Shown here in pieces: positions 46,201 to 56,312 of a DNA stretch of 64,000 nt. A program made the translations under genes and the position numbers. The number at the start of each line of letters is the position of its first letter. Position 1 is the stretch's first letter. This stretch comes from Psychrobacter alimentarius (GTDB taxonomy: Bacteria; Pseudomonadota; Gammaproteobacteria; Pseudomonadales; Moraxellaceae): positions 1,550,001 to 1,614,000 of the forward strand of contig NZ_CP014945.1 in the NCBI RefSeq assembly GCF_001606025.1, written 5' to 3'. Under the pieces are notes generated by a model. The model was not told the DNA's origin and did not search any database. It worked only from the letters and a program-made list of their open reading frames with translations.

Positions 46201-47785
46201 CGCCGTCACAGTATCTGATGAGCTAGATGCTTTATTAAATAAAGCCATGCGTAAAACCAAATTGGCACAGAAAAAACAATTTCCTCCCGCGCCATTATGG
46301 CAAGCTGTTTTTGATACCTTAAGCGGTAGAACCACTAGCAAGCATGCGCCACTGGTTGGCTTACCCAATAACGCACAATACGAAGCAATCGCTACGATGC
46401 TTGGTCAAGGCGTTGGTCAATTGGGAAAACTAGATGATCACATCTTGTCTGCATTGGCTGATATGTTGGCGCTAGATGGTGCTCCTAATATCAATGACGC
46501 GACCAAAGCGCCTGACTTAACGATGTTTGATAGTATATTTAACATTGGTGAGATAGACATTGAAGGAGGATTGGTCTATCAAGTACGTCACCCTGCCAAA
46601 GCATTTTTACGCACTCAAAAGGTCCATGTGGTGCAAGGTGAAGCAGCGATGGCGCACCAAGAGCCGTTATTTTTGGATAACCTGACGACTTATCAGATCA
46701 AAGAGCATTTGATTCAGTCATTGGTTGCCGATGCAACCGCCTCAAGTGATGGCAATGCAGTTATTGAAAATGCCAACGCCACTATGATGTATCAAAAAAT
46801 GATACCAGCAGGGGTGGCTCGCCAAACCACCATACCCAACCAAAAGCAAAAGCTACAACAGCAATGTATGGAGTTCAAAGAGCAATTGATTGCTAATGGT
46901 TTCGATGATATCGACATGGATAGTAGCTATAGTGAGGTATCAGATAGCAATGGTTTGCAACTGCTTACCCCAACGATAGAAAAACCTATTGAAATCAGAG
47001 ATGTGGCAATGGTTTTAAATGCCAGCAATCATCAATCAGACAGCGGCTCAGACCGTCAGGTAAAAACAGAAGCATGGCGTAAATTACTGCCTGCCTCTAT
47101 TAAAATAAAAGGCTCAGTACCGATATTAGTGCCAATATCAGCACCGTTATCAGTGTCGCCAGATATCCGTAATATAAACGCTCATCAGCAATCAAGCCTG
47201 TCTTATGCTGAGCAATCACCCAAGCAATGGTTAAATATCTTACCTAACTCTGCGAGTCCCAGACACTTACTCAAGTTTTGGTTGTCACATTTGTATTGGC
47301 AAGTTGCCAGACGCACCACCGCTCAGCAGGTGGTATTAAATGATGGCGTCAGCATTTGGCGTTTTAATAAAGCCAGCTCGCAAGTGGATGCTTATAAAAA
47401 CTCGATGACATTTAAACTAAGCCCTATTGTGTATGAAGATGCTGTCATTGAGCTGATTAAGTGGGCGATTTTTGGCAATCTATCAGGTCAAGTACCGATG
47501 ACGTTGCTGCCGGAGTATGCACTCAGTTACCTTGGTAAATGCGCAAAAGCTGAAGAAAGCGAGAGTACAACTGAACGCTATTGGCCAAAACGATCAGATT
47601 TTTCCGACTGGTTAAGACCCAGTTATTATTCAGACGCGGTATACGATACTTGCGCGCAACATGCCATTTGGCAATACATATTGCGTGATCAAGATGCTTT
47701 TAGAGCGCTATCAAGGGCGTTGACCACCTTGGCGCAACCACTGTATGAGCCGATGTTTACGGCACTAAGCGGGCTAGATAATTAG
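43256..47785 (+). CDS. recC: Exodeoxyribonuclease V subunit gamma RecC
   Basis: RecC is the Chi-scanning and scaffold subunit of the RecBCD helicase-nuclease for double-strand-break repair. I chose ATG 43256 (1509 residues; MFTIIQSHRTEKLVDQLL), since RecC proteins start with a similar stretch (SNRLE..). Visible landmarks are LRIFTIQQLPQTELDFLQRL, LSIHSCHNLQRQLEVLR, DIVVLLPDVERHHALIG and GRFGALRNVPFELVVMLNMD. It is markedly longer than E. coli RecC (1122), with polar insertions in the second half. Followed by recB after 89 bases. Confidence 0.96.
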   Translation: MFTIIQSHRTEKLVDQLLVQYQSKNQSVFEPFIVIVPSMVLGDWLDKTIASRAGISTLVRTKFWGQYQWTLMQDVLTRHNAYLLENNPEAVVLNVPEVAVLSPTVMQWRLFGYLTYYQASIVKSETHPVHPLLASLIDEPQESVKQDAVQQDKAQQDARIWQLASDLARVFNRYLTHREDWLALWSHNKPLNVDALIADKDALSLRFDKYARGTPEWLVEHYVELEVAQRFLWSQLFADVHQHRVTIEDNFWSALKHNQANERGQLPKVLRIFTIQQLPQTELDFLQRLSQYMDITLLHYNPSKLFWADIVDKSWLQRQQIINPESVFLRDYGHSLLSRLGKQSRDTFAMLANLSGNEQYQEALVEWQDNFDDGFSDETGQGVDDNTYQRAQNSPSLLRRLQNDVLMLDEQSTQQATAAKVSEAVSQQIELGFEQEASDTPWYDDEVLENKRFEKERFWAISSQDNSLSIHSCHNLQRQLEVLRIMIGRWLNEPVKPNQKKRHISDIVVLLPDVERHHALIGSIFVNGKGQDGLTLPAKVTGVVDTDIRQLWEAIIGFYKLLGSHSARFEAAEVLDWLMLPPLFESFGLTHEQMSRGCDLLVEAGFIRGFDERHLKQTLDVNDYDYRFSFAQALDRLALGLVMPEASLSDCLYPLHEDDWASTAMPEMSLPLPQVSLDDAMIVEALSRIYVGLVERRDDHTQRMKAEDWLDQIETQVIHRYFGDVDQTRTMRAIYNAMNGFKSSLRANRHYRQYSSGDSANKEVEHRLAGVEQLPLKLSFMLDSIEDELESQQVSAEPTGVITFGRFGALRNVPFELVVMLNMDLSEFPARDRDNRYDLIKATNARRGDRVSEDDDNGAFLDALLCARSACWIFYNGQSLTDTHEHLPANPVSELLQFLQGEVQWQVNSLETLPENIDPNTESLKRYLPKLIKQWLVTEHPALPFHRSLFETDVENDLFEHEKQTKVSVNDSQSTVDAQSNNAVTVSDELDALLNKAMRKTKLAQKKQFPPAPLWQAVFDTLSGRTTSKHAPLVGLPNNAQYEAIATMLGQGVGQLGKLDDHILSALADMLALDGAPNINDATKAPDLTMFDSIFNIGEIDIEGGLVYQVRHPAKAFLRTQKVHVVQGEAAMAHQEPLFLDNLTTYQIKEHLIQSLVADATASSDGNAVIENANATMMYQKMIPAGVARQTTIPNQKQKLQQQCMEFKEQLIANGFDDIDMDSSYSEVSDSNGLQLLTPTIEKPIEIRDVAMVLNASNHQSDSGSDRQVKTEAWRKLLPASIKIKGSVPILVPISAPLSVSPDIRNINAHQQSSLSYAEQSPKQWLNILPNSASPRHLLKFWLSHLYWQVARRTTAQQVVLNDGVSIWRFNKASSQVDAYKNSMTFKLSPIVYEDAVIELIKWAIFGNLSGQVPMTLLPEYALSYLGKCAKAEESESTTERYWPKRSDFSDWLRPSYYSDAVYDTCAQHAIWQYILRDQDAFRALSRALTTLAQPLYEPMFTALSGLDN

Positions 47786-47874
47786 TAGGATGGCTAACGC
47801 CTAGTTTCTTTCACTTAGTTCTTTGACCTCATAGATTTTGACCTTGTAGATAATAATGAAAAGTATCCGCCTAT

Positions 47875-50800
47875 ATGACAGACTTTAGTGACACAACTGA
47901 TATCTCTACGCAACCGCATTTATTTGATGAGTATTCAAGTGAATGTGATGATTTGACTGCGATGGCTGAGCCTAAAGCAGATGTGACACCAGCAGTGGCC
48001 GTTGAATTAACGGGTAAGCATCTTATCGAAGCCTCAGCAGGGACTGGCAAGACGTGGACGCTAACTGGTATTGTGCTGCGTCTCCTGATTGAAGCACGGC
48101 GCGCGCCAGAGCAAATCATTGCCACGACTTTTACGCGAGCGGCTGCAGCAGAGATGCGTCAGCGTATCCACGACCGTTTGGTAGATTTTTATCAGCTACT
48201 ACAATGGGTTAATAATCTAAGTGCTGACACCAAGAACAGAACTATGTTATATCCCGATGTATTGCAGATAATGCCTGACAGTAATGAGGATAAACCAGCA
48301 GGTAATGATTTAAGTATCGATTCAAACACTCAGACAGATATTGATGCATTCAATCAAGATATTGAGCAAGACCAGCAAGTTGTAACTGAAAAGCGTATCC
48401 AAGCAAAAGAAACGCGTGACAATTGGTTGATAGAGCAAGCCGAATATGTACGCTTAGATAACATCATGCAAGATCCTATTAATTTACATTTAGTGAGTTA
48501 TTTATTAGATCATGTGTATAGCTACCCGATGGCAGAAGCGCTGCGACGTACCGCACTGGTATTAACCACATTGGACAAGCTCTTCGTCGGTACGCTAGAT
48601 AGCTTGGCGCAAAAATGGTTGACCGAATACAGTAGCGAAACTGGTCATCAGCAAGGCATGTCTATTATCGAAGACAGTAGCATTGAGCAAGTGACCGACA
48701 GCATCATTCATGATGAGCTGCGCCAATTTCAAAGCCGCTTGTATCATGAGCAGCCTAAGCTGTATGCGCTGATGGATCAGCAGGGAAAGCTGACTGCAGT
48801 GAGCGATCATAAAAAGTATGTTTCTCGTTCGCTTAACTTTATTTCTGCACCGATTGATGAGATAAAACTTGAACAAGGTTTTGACTTTAATGCATATGAA
48901 CAGCTCATTGCTGAGTTTGCACAGTTAGATTTGGCCGATATTCAGCCTTATTTGAATCCTGATTATAGAAAGTCGCAAGGATTTCGTGGTGGTTCTAATT
49001 TAACCAAGCAGTTTGATGCCCTCATTGATGTACATCAGAAAATAGCAAAATATCAGTTAGCATTTAACAGTTATTTAAATGAGAGCGAACGTAAGATTTT
49101 GACCTCATTACAGGATGCCAGATATCCAGATGAAGACGGTAAAATTAAGAACTTCAATAAAAATAAAGAGAAAGAACATCAGACGCTTTTTGAGTTAGAA
49201 ACCATCAGCAGGTTAATGGCTCTTTTAGACATGGTTGAAGGATTGAATCAGCATATTGTCCTGATACTAGCCAATCTCAACCGTCACATTGTACTTGCCG
49301 TGCGTGATAGGCTGCCAGTGATTTTAGAAGAGCGCGGCGAGACGACCTTTAGCCTGCAAATGGTGCGTTTAAACCAAGCATTGACAGGGCGACAAGGCAA
49401 CAAGCTGGCGCGTTATATTCGTCATCATTATCCAGTGGCACTGATCGATGAATCGCAAGACATCAATGGTGAACAAGCCATTATGATTGAAAGCATTTAT
49501 TTGCCAAAAAACAAGCGAACACAAGAGGGAAAAGACAAACTATCAGGCTCTAATAAAACCAATCGCGAGTTTTTGCTATTGGTGGGTGATCCAAAGCAAG
49601 CCATTTATGGGTTTCGTGGTGGCGATGTGGCCAACTATAACTACATGAAAGCCCAGTTTGATACCAGCAGTCGTTGGACGCTTGATACCAATCGCCGCTC
49701 AAATTCAGGTGTGATTCATGCACTGAACTGCTGGTTTGGTATGCCAATCGTAACAACTGATAATAATAAGTTATCGCAGCTGGGCAGCGACATTTATTAC
49801 CAGCATATGAAAGCATCACGACCTGAAAGTCAGCTGTCTTGGTTTAGTAACCAAGACAGGATAAATAGCGACTTGGTGACTGAGGTGCTCTCTGCTCAGC
49901 CAGTGAGCGTATTGCATTTGCCTAGTGATAAAGACGTAGAGCTTGAGTATGATGAGCATGAAATCACCGCGCGTCATATTGCCACTTTGCTCAGCAGTAA
50001 TCAGACACTAAAAGGCAAGGCCATCCAGCCTAGTGATATTGGTGTGCTGGCACGTGCCAAAAAAGACTTAAAGCGGGTTGAAGACGAATTGGTGAAACTG
50101 GGTGTACCGACTTTGACCACCAGTGATGTCAGTATTTTTGAGACCATCATGGCAGAAGACGTGGCAGCACTGCTCAGCGCCATGCTATATCCGTACCGCC
50201 ATGACATGATCAATCGGGTCTTGACCAGTCATCTCTATGGTCTTAGCATCAAAGACGTCAAAGCTATGATGACGGATCATGAGTCAGGTATGGTCGAGGC
50301 CAGCAGTACAACACATACTCACTCAAAAGATGCGTCAACGACTGATCACAAAAAAAGCTATCAAGACTTTATTACCTATTTAAAAGAAGGGACACAGCGT
50401 TGGCAGCATTTTGGCATATTGTCGGCGCTACATTACTTATTGGATAAAAGCCCCGTGCAGCCACAAGGCGTTTGGCAATCTCTGGCTGCTCACGCCGAAG
50501 GAGATCGGCATATCATGGATCTGCGCCATTTAATGGATGTGTTGGCGCAGTATGGCACAGGTATGGGCGAGCACGAACTGCTGGCTTGGTTCAGACAGCA
50601 CATAGATGCAGCGCCCAATAGCGATTGGGCCAAGCAGTACCCGCTACCGACAGAGTCTGGTGTGCAGCTTATGACCATTCACAAATCAAAGGGACTTGAG
50701 TTCCCGATTGTCTATGTACTGGGTATGGGTGATGCCAGTAGAAAGTCAGGTAATAATGAGAAGTCTGGTCTTTATTTATACAATGCCGCACAAGCTCCTT

Positions 50801-52347
50801 CCGCATTAGTGCAGCAATCACTACAAAATCAATTGATAGGCAATCAGCGCCGCTTCTCACCACTGCAAAGCTCTGCCACCACCGATGGTTACTATACCGA
50901 TCTTGAAACGCAAGAGGATTTCGATGAGCTACGCCGTCTTGGTTATGTAGCATTTACTCGCGCCAGTGAGCAACTCTATATAGTGCTGCAAGAACCGAAA
51001 AAAAATGTAAACGCTCACTTAAAACCCGTGCTTTATTGGTTTGATACGCCAGAAGCGAACTTTGAATTGCCTGATCGGTTAAAAGGTACAATAGGCATGA
51101 TCAGAGGGCATAAGGTCAATGAGTTCCATAATGACAGCTTTGCGAAACATGCCAACCCAGCAGGCTTGGATGATGCAACCCAGCTTACTACAATTAAACC
51201 CATGACAGAGTCTATTGAGTACGATTCTTTTTCAGAGGTCATGAAAACCAACTACTTTTATGGCTGGGCCAAGACCAGTTTTACCGCGCTCGCCCGTCAG
51301 TTGGATGAATCCACCCAAGCGATGGCGATAGTGGATGAGCGTATTGATGATGCAATAGATATTGACATGAGAAACGCATCCGCTCCAGCTGAGCCATTAT
51401 CCAATAGCAGTGAGCCTGTTACAGAAGCCAATGAATCAAAGCTTAAGATGGAAGATGATATCCGCTTTACCTTTGTTAAAGGGGCGAATGCAGGTACGTT
51501 TTTGCATGAGATATTTGAAAAAATTGATTTTACCAATAAATCGCAGTGGTCTGGGGTGATTGATAGAGCGGTAAGTAGCTATCAGTTGCCGCTGGTCTAT
51601 AGCAGTGCCGAGCAGCAAAGCCGTCGATTACAAGGGCAAGAGGGCAAAGCAGCTGGCCTCATTGAACCTGATTCGATAGATACGACGAAGCATGACGCAT
51701 TGATCAGTTGGATTGAAGAAGTAATACATGCGCCGTTATTGGCATCCAACCAACCTTTACGTTCTCTTAGCGTCAGTCAGCGATTTGCTGAATTAGAGTT
51801 CAATATGGGTTTGTCAGAACGTTTTAAGGCACAGGATATGAATAAGCTGTTTCAGCAGCATCTGCCTAATGACACAGACAAACACGTTAGCCTTGTTGCG
51901 CAAAACACAACGCATTTGTATCGTTATTTACGCGGCGAAATTGACTTGGTATATGAGCATGCTGGCAGGTATTATGTGGTCGATTATAAAAGTAATTTTT
52001 TAGGAAATAGCCTAAGTGATTATGACAAAAATACGCTCAAGCACGCCATGTCCAAAGCAGGGTACTGGCTACAAGCAGCCATTTATCAAGTAGCATTGCA
52101 TCGGTTTCTTTCCATAAGAATTCAGGACTATGCAGGTAATGAAGAGAAATATCTAGGCCCTGTAGAGTATGTATTTTTACGAGGCGTATATGGTTCACAT
52201 ACCGATGCAATCGATAATGTATCACCCAATACGAGCGAACCTGCTGGCAGCGTACCACCTAATGAGCGCTATGGATTGGTAACTTGGGATATTCCAATTG
52301 ATTTTATTAAAGGGTTAAACGCGTTATTTGGTACGCCTGACTCGTAA
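47875..52347 (+). CDS. recB: Exodeoxyribonuclease V subunit beta RecB
   Basis: RecB is a UvrD-like 3'-5' helicase plus nuclease. The Walker A box is HLIEASAGTGKTWTLTG, near residue 50. Helicase motifs DPKQAIYGFRGGDVANY and MTIHKSKGLEFPIVYVLGMG are present. The C-terminal nuclease domain has GEIDLVYEHAGRYYVVDYKS, with the catalytic Asp and Lys of the RecB nuclease. At 1490 residues it is longer than E. coli RecB (1180), with insertions between the domains. No strong ribosome site is seen before the ATG. It lies between recC and recD, as in related genera. Confidence 0.96.
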   Translation: MTDFSDTTDISTQPHLFDEYSSECDDLTAMAEPKADVTPAVAVELTGKHLIEASAGTGKTWTLTGIVLRLLIEARRAPEQIIATTFTRAAAAEMRQRIHDRLVDFYQLLQWVNNLSADTKNRTMLYPDVLQIMPDSNEDKPAGNDLSIDSNTQTDIDAFNQDIEQDQQVVTEKRIQAKETRDNWLIEQAEYVRLDNIMQDPINLHLVSYLLDHVYSYPMAEALRRTALVLTTLDKLFVGTLDSLAQKWLTEYSSETGHQQGMSIIEDSSIEQVTDSIIHDELRQFQSRLYHEQPKLYALMDQQGKLTAVSDHKKYVSRSLNFISAPIDEIKLEQGFDFNAYEQLIAEFAQLDLADIQPYLNPDYRKSQGFRGGSNLTKQFDALIDVHQKIAKYQLAFNSYLNESERKILTSLQDARYPDEDGKIKNFNKNKEKEHQTLFELETISRLMALLDMVEGLNQHIVLILANLNRHIVLAVRDRLPVILEERGETTFSLQMVRLNQALTGRQGNKLARYIRHHYPVALIDESQDINGEQAIMIESIYLPKNKRTQEGKDKLSGSNKTNREFLLLVGDPKQAIYGFRGGDVANYNYMKAQFDTSSRWTLDTNRRSNSGVIHALNCWFGMPIVTTDNNKLSQLGSDIYYQHMKASRPESQLSWFSNQDRINSDLVTEVLSAQPVSVLHLPSDKDVELEYDEHEITARHIATLLSSNQTLKGKAIQPSDIGVLARAKKDLKRVEDELVKLGVPTLTTSDVSIFETIMAEDVAALLSAMLYPYRHDMINRVLTSHLYGLSIKDVKAMMTDHESGMVEASSTTHTHSKDASTTDHKKSYQDFITYLKEGTQRWQHFGILSALHYLLDKSPVQPQGVWQSLAAHAEGDRHIMDLRHLMDVLAQYGTGMGEHELLAWFRQHIDAAPNSDWAKQYPLPTESGVQLMTIHKSKGLEFPIVYVLGMGDASRKSGNNEKSGLYLYNAAQAPSALVQQSLQNQLIGNQRRFSPLQSSATTDGYYTDLETQEDFDELRRLGYVAFTRASEQLYIVLQEPKKNVNAHLKPVLYWFDTPEANFELPDRLKGTIGMIRGHKVNEFHNDSFAKHANPAGLDDATQLTTIKPMTESIEYDSFSEVMKTNYFYGWAKTSFTALARQLDESTQAMAIVDERIDDAIDIDMRNASAPAEPLSNSSEPVTEANESKLKMEDDIRFTFVKGANAGTFLHEIFEKIDFTNKSQWSGVIDRAVSSYQLPLVYSSAEQQSRRLQGQEGKAAGLIEPDSIDTTKHDALISWIEEVIHAPLLASNQPLRSLSVSQRFAELEFNMGLSERFKAQDMNKLFQQHLPNDTDKHVSLVAQNTTHLYRYLRGEIDLVYEHAGRYYVVDYKSNFLGNSLSDYDKNTLKHAMSKAGYWLQAAIYQVALHRFLSIRIQDYAGNEEKYLGPVEYVFLRGVYGSHTDAIDNVSPNTSEPAGSVPPNERYGLVTWDIPIDFIKGLNALFGTPDS

Positions 52348-52419
52348 GTACTAAATACATATCAGCTATCCAAAAAATATCCTATCGATTCAGCAGATCA
52401 ATATAGAGACAAGCATACT

Positions 52420-54606
52420 ATGAGTAATAATAACAATAAAAGTAAGGCAGCGATTGGGGTAAAAGAAAGCTGGGCCAGTAACCTCAGTGACTACATTCTA
52501 TTACGCCGTCAGCAAACGCATTTAGCGTATAGTGCAACAGATTCAAAAGCAAATACTGATAGCAATCAATTCGATAAAACAGAAGACAGTATGCTATTCA
52601 CTGCTTTTTTTGTGATGTTAGCGACCCATTTAGAAGAGGGGCACACAGTACTAACTATTGAGGAAGCTGAGGATGAAGTACCGTTGCAAGGCCAGATCAA
52701 TCACGAATTCGTTGCGCTATATGGGTGGCAAAAAGCGTTGTTAGCAATGCTCGCAACGCCAATCTTCGCTCTGATAGACACCCAAATCAGTACACAAATG
52801 GAAGAGGATTCGACAGCTGAAATATCACTATTTACCTTGCTAGATACTTTATTTACCAAGGAAAGTCAGCTTTGGGTGCAGCTTGCCCTAAGTAATCCTG
52901 AAAAAGAGATGCTGAACAAGCGCTTTACTACGATTGCCAGCTTATATCGACTACTAAAAAATACAGATTTAGATTTTTTCATGGAATTGGTCACTCAGCA
53001 TACTTTATTCGCAGACGTGGGCGCTGACATCACAAAACAAAATAGCCTAAGCAACAACAAACCCATTATTTATAAAAAAATTGAGCATGAAAAAACATCA
53101 GCAGTATCCATCACTTTTTGGCTGCATCGCTCTTGGCAAGCGGAGTTCAACTTAGCAAAACACATCAGTACTATTTTAGAACAACCCATAACACCTCTAG
53201 CGTTATCCATACCCAAAAACCTGAACGAGCAACAAACAAAAGCCATCAATGTGGCCAACAACAATGCGTTTAGTATCATCACTGGGGGTCCAGGCACAGG
53301 CAAAACCTATACGGTCGCCCAGCTCGTTATTGCGTTACAACAGGCCACAGAGAGTAGGGATGAGCAGCAAGAGAGCATTAGATTCAGTACAGATAGTGCA
53401 AGCCTAGCGCTCGCAGCACCGACTGGTAAAGCAGCACAGCGAATGCAAGAGTCTTTGCAAGCGGCTCTAGATACATCAGAAGTGAAAATGCAATTACAAG
53501 AAGCCAAAACCATCCATCGTTTGCTAGGCATCGGTAGAACGGGTAGACCGCGTTATGATGCCAGTAATCCTTTGGGTGAGGACATCATTATTGTTGATGA
53601 AGCCTCAATGCTGGGTGTTGAATTGGCCAATTATCTTGTCAGCGCCGTAAAGCCGGGTGCAAGGCTGATACTGTTAGGAGATGCCAACCAGCTAGCAGCG
53701 GTAGATGCAGGAGCAGTACTGGCTGATTTGTGTCATATTCCGATATTACAATCCATTCATGCTGAGCTACTCGAAAGCCGCCGTTTTAGCGCAGAATCAG
53801 GTATTGGTAAACTTGCAAATCAAATCAATCAAACAGAAGTAGACACTCAAAAAATTTGGCAGTTATTAAAACAAGACGACGCATTGAGCTTCCAATACGT
53901 AAACACCCTGCAAATAGATGAGAGTAATGATAATAAGATAAAAAATAGCCTAAGTAGAAATAAAAATATTTCAAGAATGACAGAAAATTACCATCCCTAT
54001 ATAGCCAAAATTAAAGGTCTACTAGAAAATCCAATGAAAAAATCCATGCCAGAATCGGTAAATGCGACAGTTACAGCGCTGATAGAGGTGTTTAATCAAT
54101 TTAGAATTTTAAGCGCGGGTCATAATGGTGAATGGGGTGATCACTATATCAATAATTACCTCACACAATGGCATCTTGCTGAACTCAAACTACCACTAGG
54201 TCAGAATACATGGTTCCATGGTCGCCCTGTTATGGTTTTACAAAATAACTATGAGTTAGGATTGTTTAATGGCGATATTGGTTTTTGTTTGCAGACAGGA
54301 GATGAGAGAAGTCGATTAGAAGTGTTTTTTGAGAATAAAGCACAAGGTATCGCTGTTAATCTACTGAATGAAGAAGTGATTGCGACCGCATATGCGATGA
54401 CCATTCATAAGTCACAGGGATCTGAGTTTGATCATGTTGCTATTACTTTTGACAATAGTCATGCCAGACTGCTCAGCAAAGAGCTTATTTATACAGCGGT
54501 GACACGGGCTAAAAAACAAGTGACCATCTATAGTACAAAATATGCGTTTGAAAAAGCAGTTCAAACCCCAACTGAGCGTCATACTGGTTTAGGACTACAA
54601 TTTTAG
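52420..54606 (+). CDS. recD: Exodeoxyribonuclease V subunit alpha RecD
   Basis: RecD is the 5'-3' helicase of RecBCD. Walker A is ITGGPGTGKTYTVAQLV, then APTGKAAQRMQES, DIIIVDEASMLGVELANY (motif II), LLGDANQLAAVDAGAVLADL (motif III) and a final YAMTIHKSQGSEFDHVAITF (motif VI). The N-terminal domain is longer than usual and the protein has 728 residues against ~600 in E. coli. It is the last gene of the recCBD run and ends at a strong bidirectional terminator shared with hpt. Confidence 0.96.
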   Translation: MSNNNNKSKAAIGVKESWASNLSDYILLRRQQTHLAYSATDSKANTDSNQFDKTEDSMLFTAFFVMLATHLEEGHTVLTIEEAEDEVPLQGQINHEFVALYGWQKALLAMLATPIFALIDTQISTQMEEDSTAEISLFTLLDTLFTKESQLWVQLALSNPEKEMLNKRFTTIASLYRLLKNTDLDFFMELVTQHTLFADVGADITKQNSLSNNKPIIYKKIEHEKTSAVSITFWLHRSWQAEFNLAKHISTILEQPITPLALSIPKNLNEQQTKAINVANNNAFSIITGGPGTGKTYTVAQLVIALQQATESRDEQQESIRFSTDSASLALAAPTGKAAQRMQESLQAALDTSEVKMQLQEAKTIHRLLGIGRTGRPRYDASNPLGEDIIIVDEASMLGVELANYLVSAVKPGARLILLGDANQLAAVDAGAVLADLCHIPILQSIHAELLESRRFSAESGIGKLANQINQTEVDTQKIWQLLKQDDALSFQYVNTLQIDESNDNKIKNSLSRNKNISRMTENYHPYIAKIKGLLENPMKKSMPESVNATVTALIEVFNQFRILSAGHNGEWGDHYINNYLTQWHLAELKLPLGQNTWFHGRPVMVLQNNYELGLFNGDIGFCLQTGDERSRLEVFFENKAQGIAVNLLNEEVIATAYAMTIHKSQGSEFDHVAITFDNSHARLLSKELIYTAVTRAKKQVTIYSTKYAFEKAVQTPTERHTGLGLQF

Positions 54607-54641
54607 TCATTATCCTTAGCCATACTTGTGCTTCAGCTAAT

Positions 54642-54670
54642 AAAAAAGCATCCAAATTGGATGCTTTTTT
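54642..54670. terminator. Bidirectional terminator between recD and hpt
   Basis: AAAAAAGCATCC (54642-54653) pairs perfectly with GGATGCTTTTTT (54659-54670), with a five-base loop. A runs on both sides serve both the plus-strand recD and the minus-strand phosphoribosyltransferase gene. Confidence 0.9.
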
Positions 54671-54688
54671 AGAATTCAGATATAAGCG

Positions 54689-55252
54689 TTACACTTTATC
54701 TTCTTTAATTGCATAGATGCCAGGCAAATGGCGCAAGTAACCATGAAAATCCATACCACAGCCATAAACATAGCGGTCTGCAACATTGATACCCACAAAA
54801 TCTACCTCAAAATCTGCGACTTTACGATCGTGTTCTTTATTGAGTAAGACACAAGATTCAATCGATAAAGGTTTTTCTTTGCTCAGCTCTTCAACGACTG
54901 CTTTTAAAGTAATACCTTCATCAAAAATATCATCAATCAGCAATACGTGCTCGTTTTCGATACTGACATCAGGTTTGAATTTCCAATCGAGTTCGCTGGT
55001 GCCTTCGTTGTCGCGATAGCGCGATGCATGAATATAATGCATACGATGGTAGAACGTCAGATGAGTCAATAATTGACCAGCTGGGATAAGTCCACCATTC
55101 ATTACAACCATTACAATTGGGTTTAAGCCCGCATAATGTAGGTTGAGTTGAGCAGCAAGACGCTCATAAGCAGCAGCAACTTCGATACTACTAATAAGGC
55201 ACTCTGAATTACGCAGGGTTTTTTCTATTTCTTGATTACTAATTTGGGTCAT
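54689..55252 (-). CDS. hpt: Hypoxanthine-guanine phosphoribosyltransferase
   Basis: This 187-residue type I phosphoribosyltransferase salvages hypoxanthine and guanine using PRPP. The PRPP motif HVLLIDDIFDEGITLKAVVE, the substrate-end region VGINVADRYVYGCGMD and the hood VVMNGGLIPAGQLLTHLTF are present. Length matches the family. It is monocistronic, sharing a terminator with recD. Gene symbol given by family; strict base preference (hypoxanthine against guanine) cannot be read. Confidence 0.9.
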   Translation of the reverse strand: MTQISNQEIEKTLRNSECLISSIEVAAAYERLAAQLNLHYAGLNPIVMVVMNGGLIPAGQLLTHLTFYHRMHYIHASRYRDNEGTSELDWKFKPDVSIENEHVLLIDDIFDEGITLKAVVEELSKEKPLSIESCVLLNKEHDRKVADFEVDFVGINVADRYVYGCGMDFHGYLRHLPGIYAIKEDKV

Positions 55253-55342
55253 GATTTGCGCCTTGGATAAAAGTGCCGCCTATTTTAGCAAATTTTAGTA
55301 AATTTGCCCAACATTACAGTCCTAATAAAAACGACCTATCGG

Positions 55343-56014
55343 TTATTCTGATTTTTCTATGATAAAAGGACGGTAGTAGTCTGCCAAACGATTCAAAGAG
55401 CGATCTGGTAAGTCAGGTAGAAGTTTATTAAGTGCCATGTTCATACCTTTATCAATAGCCGCTTTCGCAACGGGCACGGACTTACGCTTAATCATACCCA
55501 GTTTCAACGTCTCAGCATAACGGCTGATAAAGTGCGTGAGCGTTTCTTCATTCATCGTTTCAAGCGCAGTCTTAAATGCTTTCACGTCTACGTGTTCAGG
55601 TGTGATAGCGGCGAAACCTGTATTAACAGTTTTGGCATCTGCATCAGACAACTTAAATCCCACACGTTTTATGCCGTCATTATCGATAAATGTTGCTCTG
55701 TCTCTCAAAAAATGAAAACTTGGCATCACTTCTTCGTTGCTTTCTTTACCCAGTAAAATGTTGAGTAGGGTATCGGTTGAGCGTTCAATCATAGTGACAA
55801 TTTTGCGCATAGCAGCTTGACGCTCAGGATTGGGAATAATTTCAACCAAACCTACCAAGAGATTATCAATCAGATCCCGCGCTGTTTGGTGAGTAAGGGC
55901 ATCACGATAAGGGTAATAATCTACCTGTTCATTTGAAGCAACGACTTGTTCGGCCTCGCTGATTAATGCTTTTAATTTATCTGAAGGTACGAATCCAAAA
56001 TAATATGCCATCAT
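55343..56014 (-). CDS. Conserved hypothetical protein
   Basis: This protein of 223 residues (or 222 from the second methionine) is mostly helical. Landmarks are MAYYFGFVPSDKLKALISEA, RDLIDNLLVGLVEIIPNPER and a C-terminal MNMALNKLLPDLPDRSLNRL. It has no signal peptide or membrane segment. I do not recognise a family; it may be restricted to Moraxellaceae. It is a soluble protein with no obvious operon partner, adjacent to hpt but with 90 bases between. Confidence 0.65.
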   Translation of the reverse strand: MMAYYFGFVPSDKLKALISEAEQVVASNEQVDYYPYRDALTHQTARDLIDNLLVGLVEIIPNPERQAAMRKIVTMIERSTDTLLNILLGKESNEEVMPSFHFLRDRATFIDNDGIKRVGFKLSDADAKTVNTGFAAITPEHVDVKAFKTALETMNEETLTHFISRYAETLKLGMIKRKSVPVAKAAIDKGMNMALNKLLPDLPDRSLNRLADYYRPFIIEKSE

Positions 56015-56312
56015 GCTTCCTTTATTTGTTGTTTTTAATGCCTTACCAACGTTACATTCTTGGTCAAATCAGTTACTATTTAAAAAGAATACCAAACAAA
56101 GGCTCATCGTAATACATGCTAATCACTTGTGTGCTTCAATTATGAAATGCAGGGCTTTGTTGAATATAGCCAGTATTGCGATATTTTTACGATTTATCTA
56201 ATAACCGATGAGCCGAACCATTCACCGCACACTAATTTAGCATATTTTTTATATTCTAATTTAAAAAGCTTGAACTTATAAGGCTAACTAATACTTATCT
56301 AGGGAGAGATAA

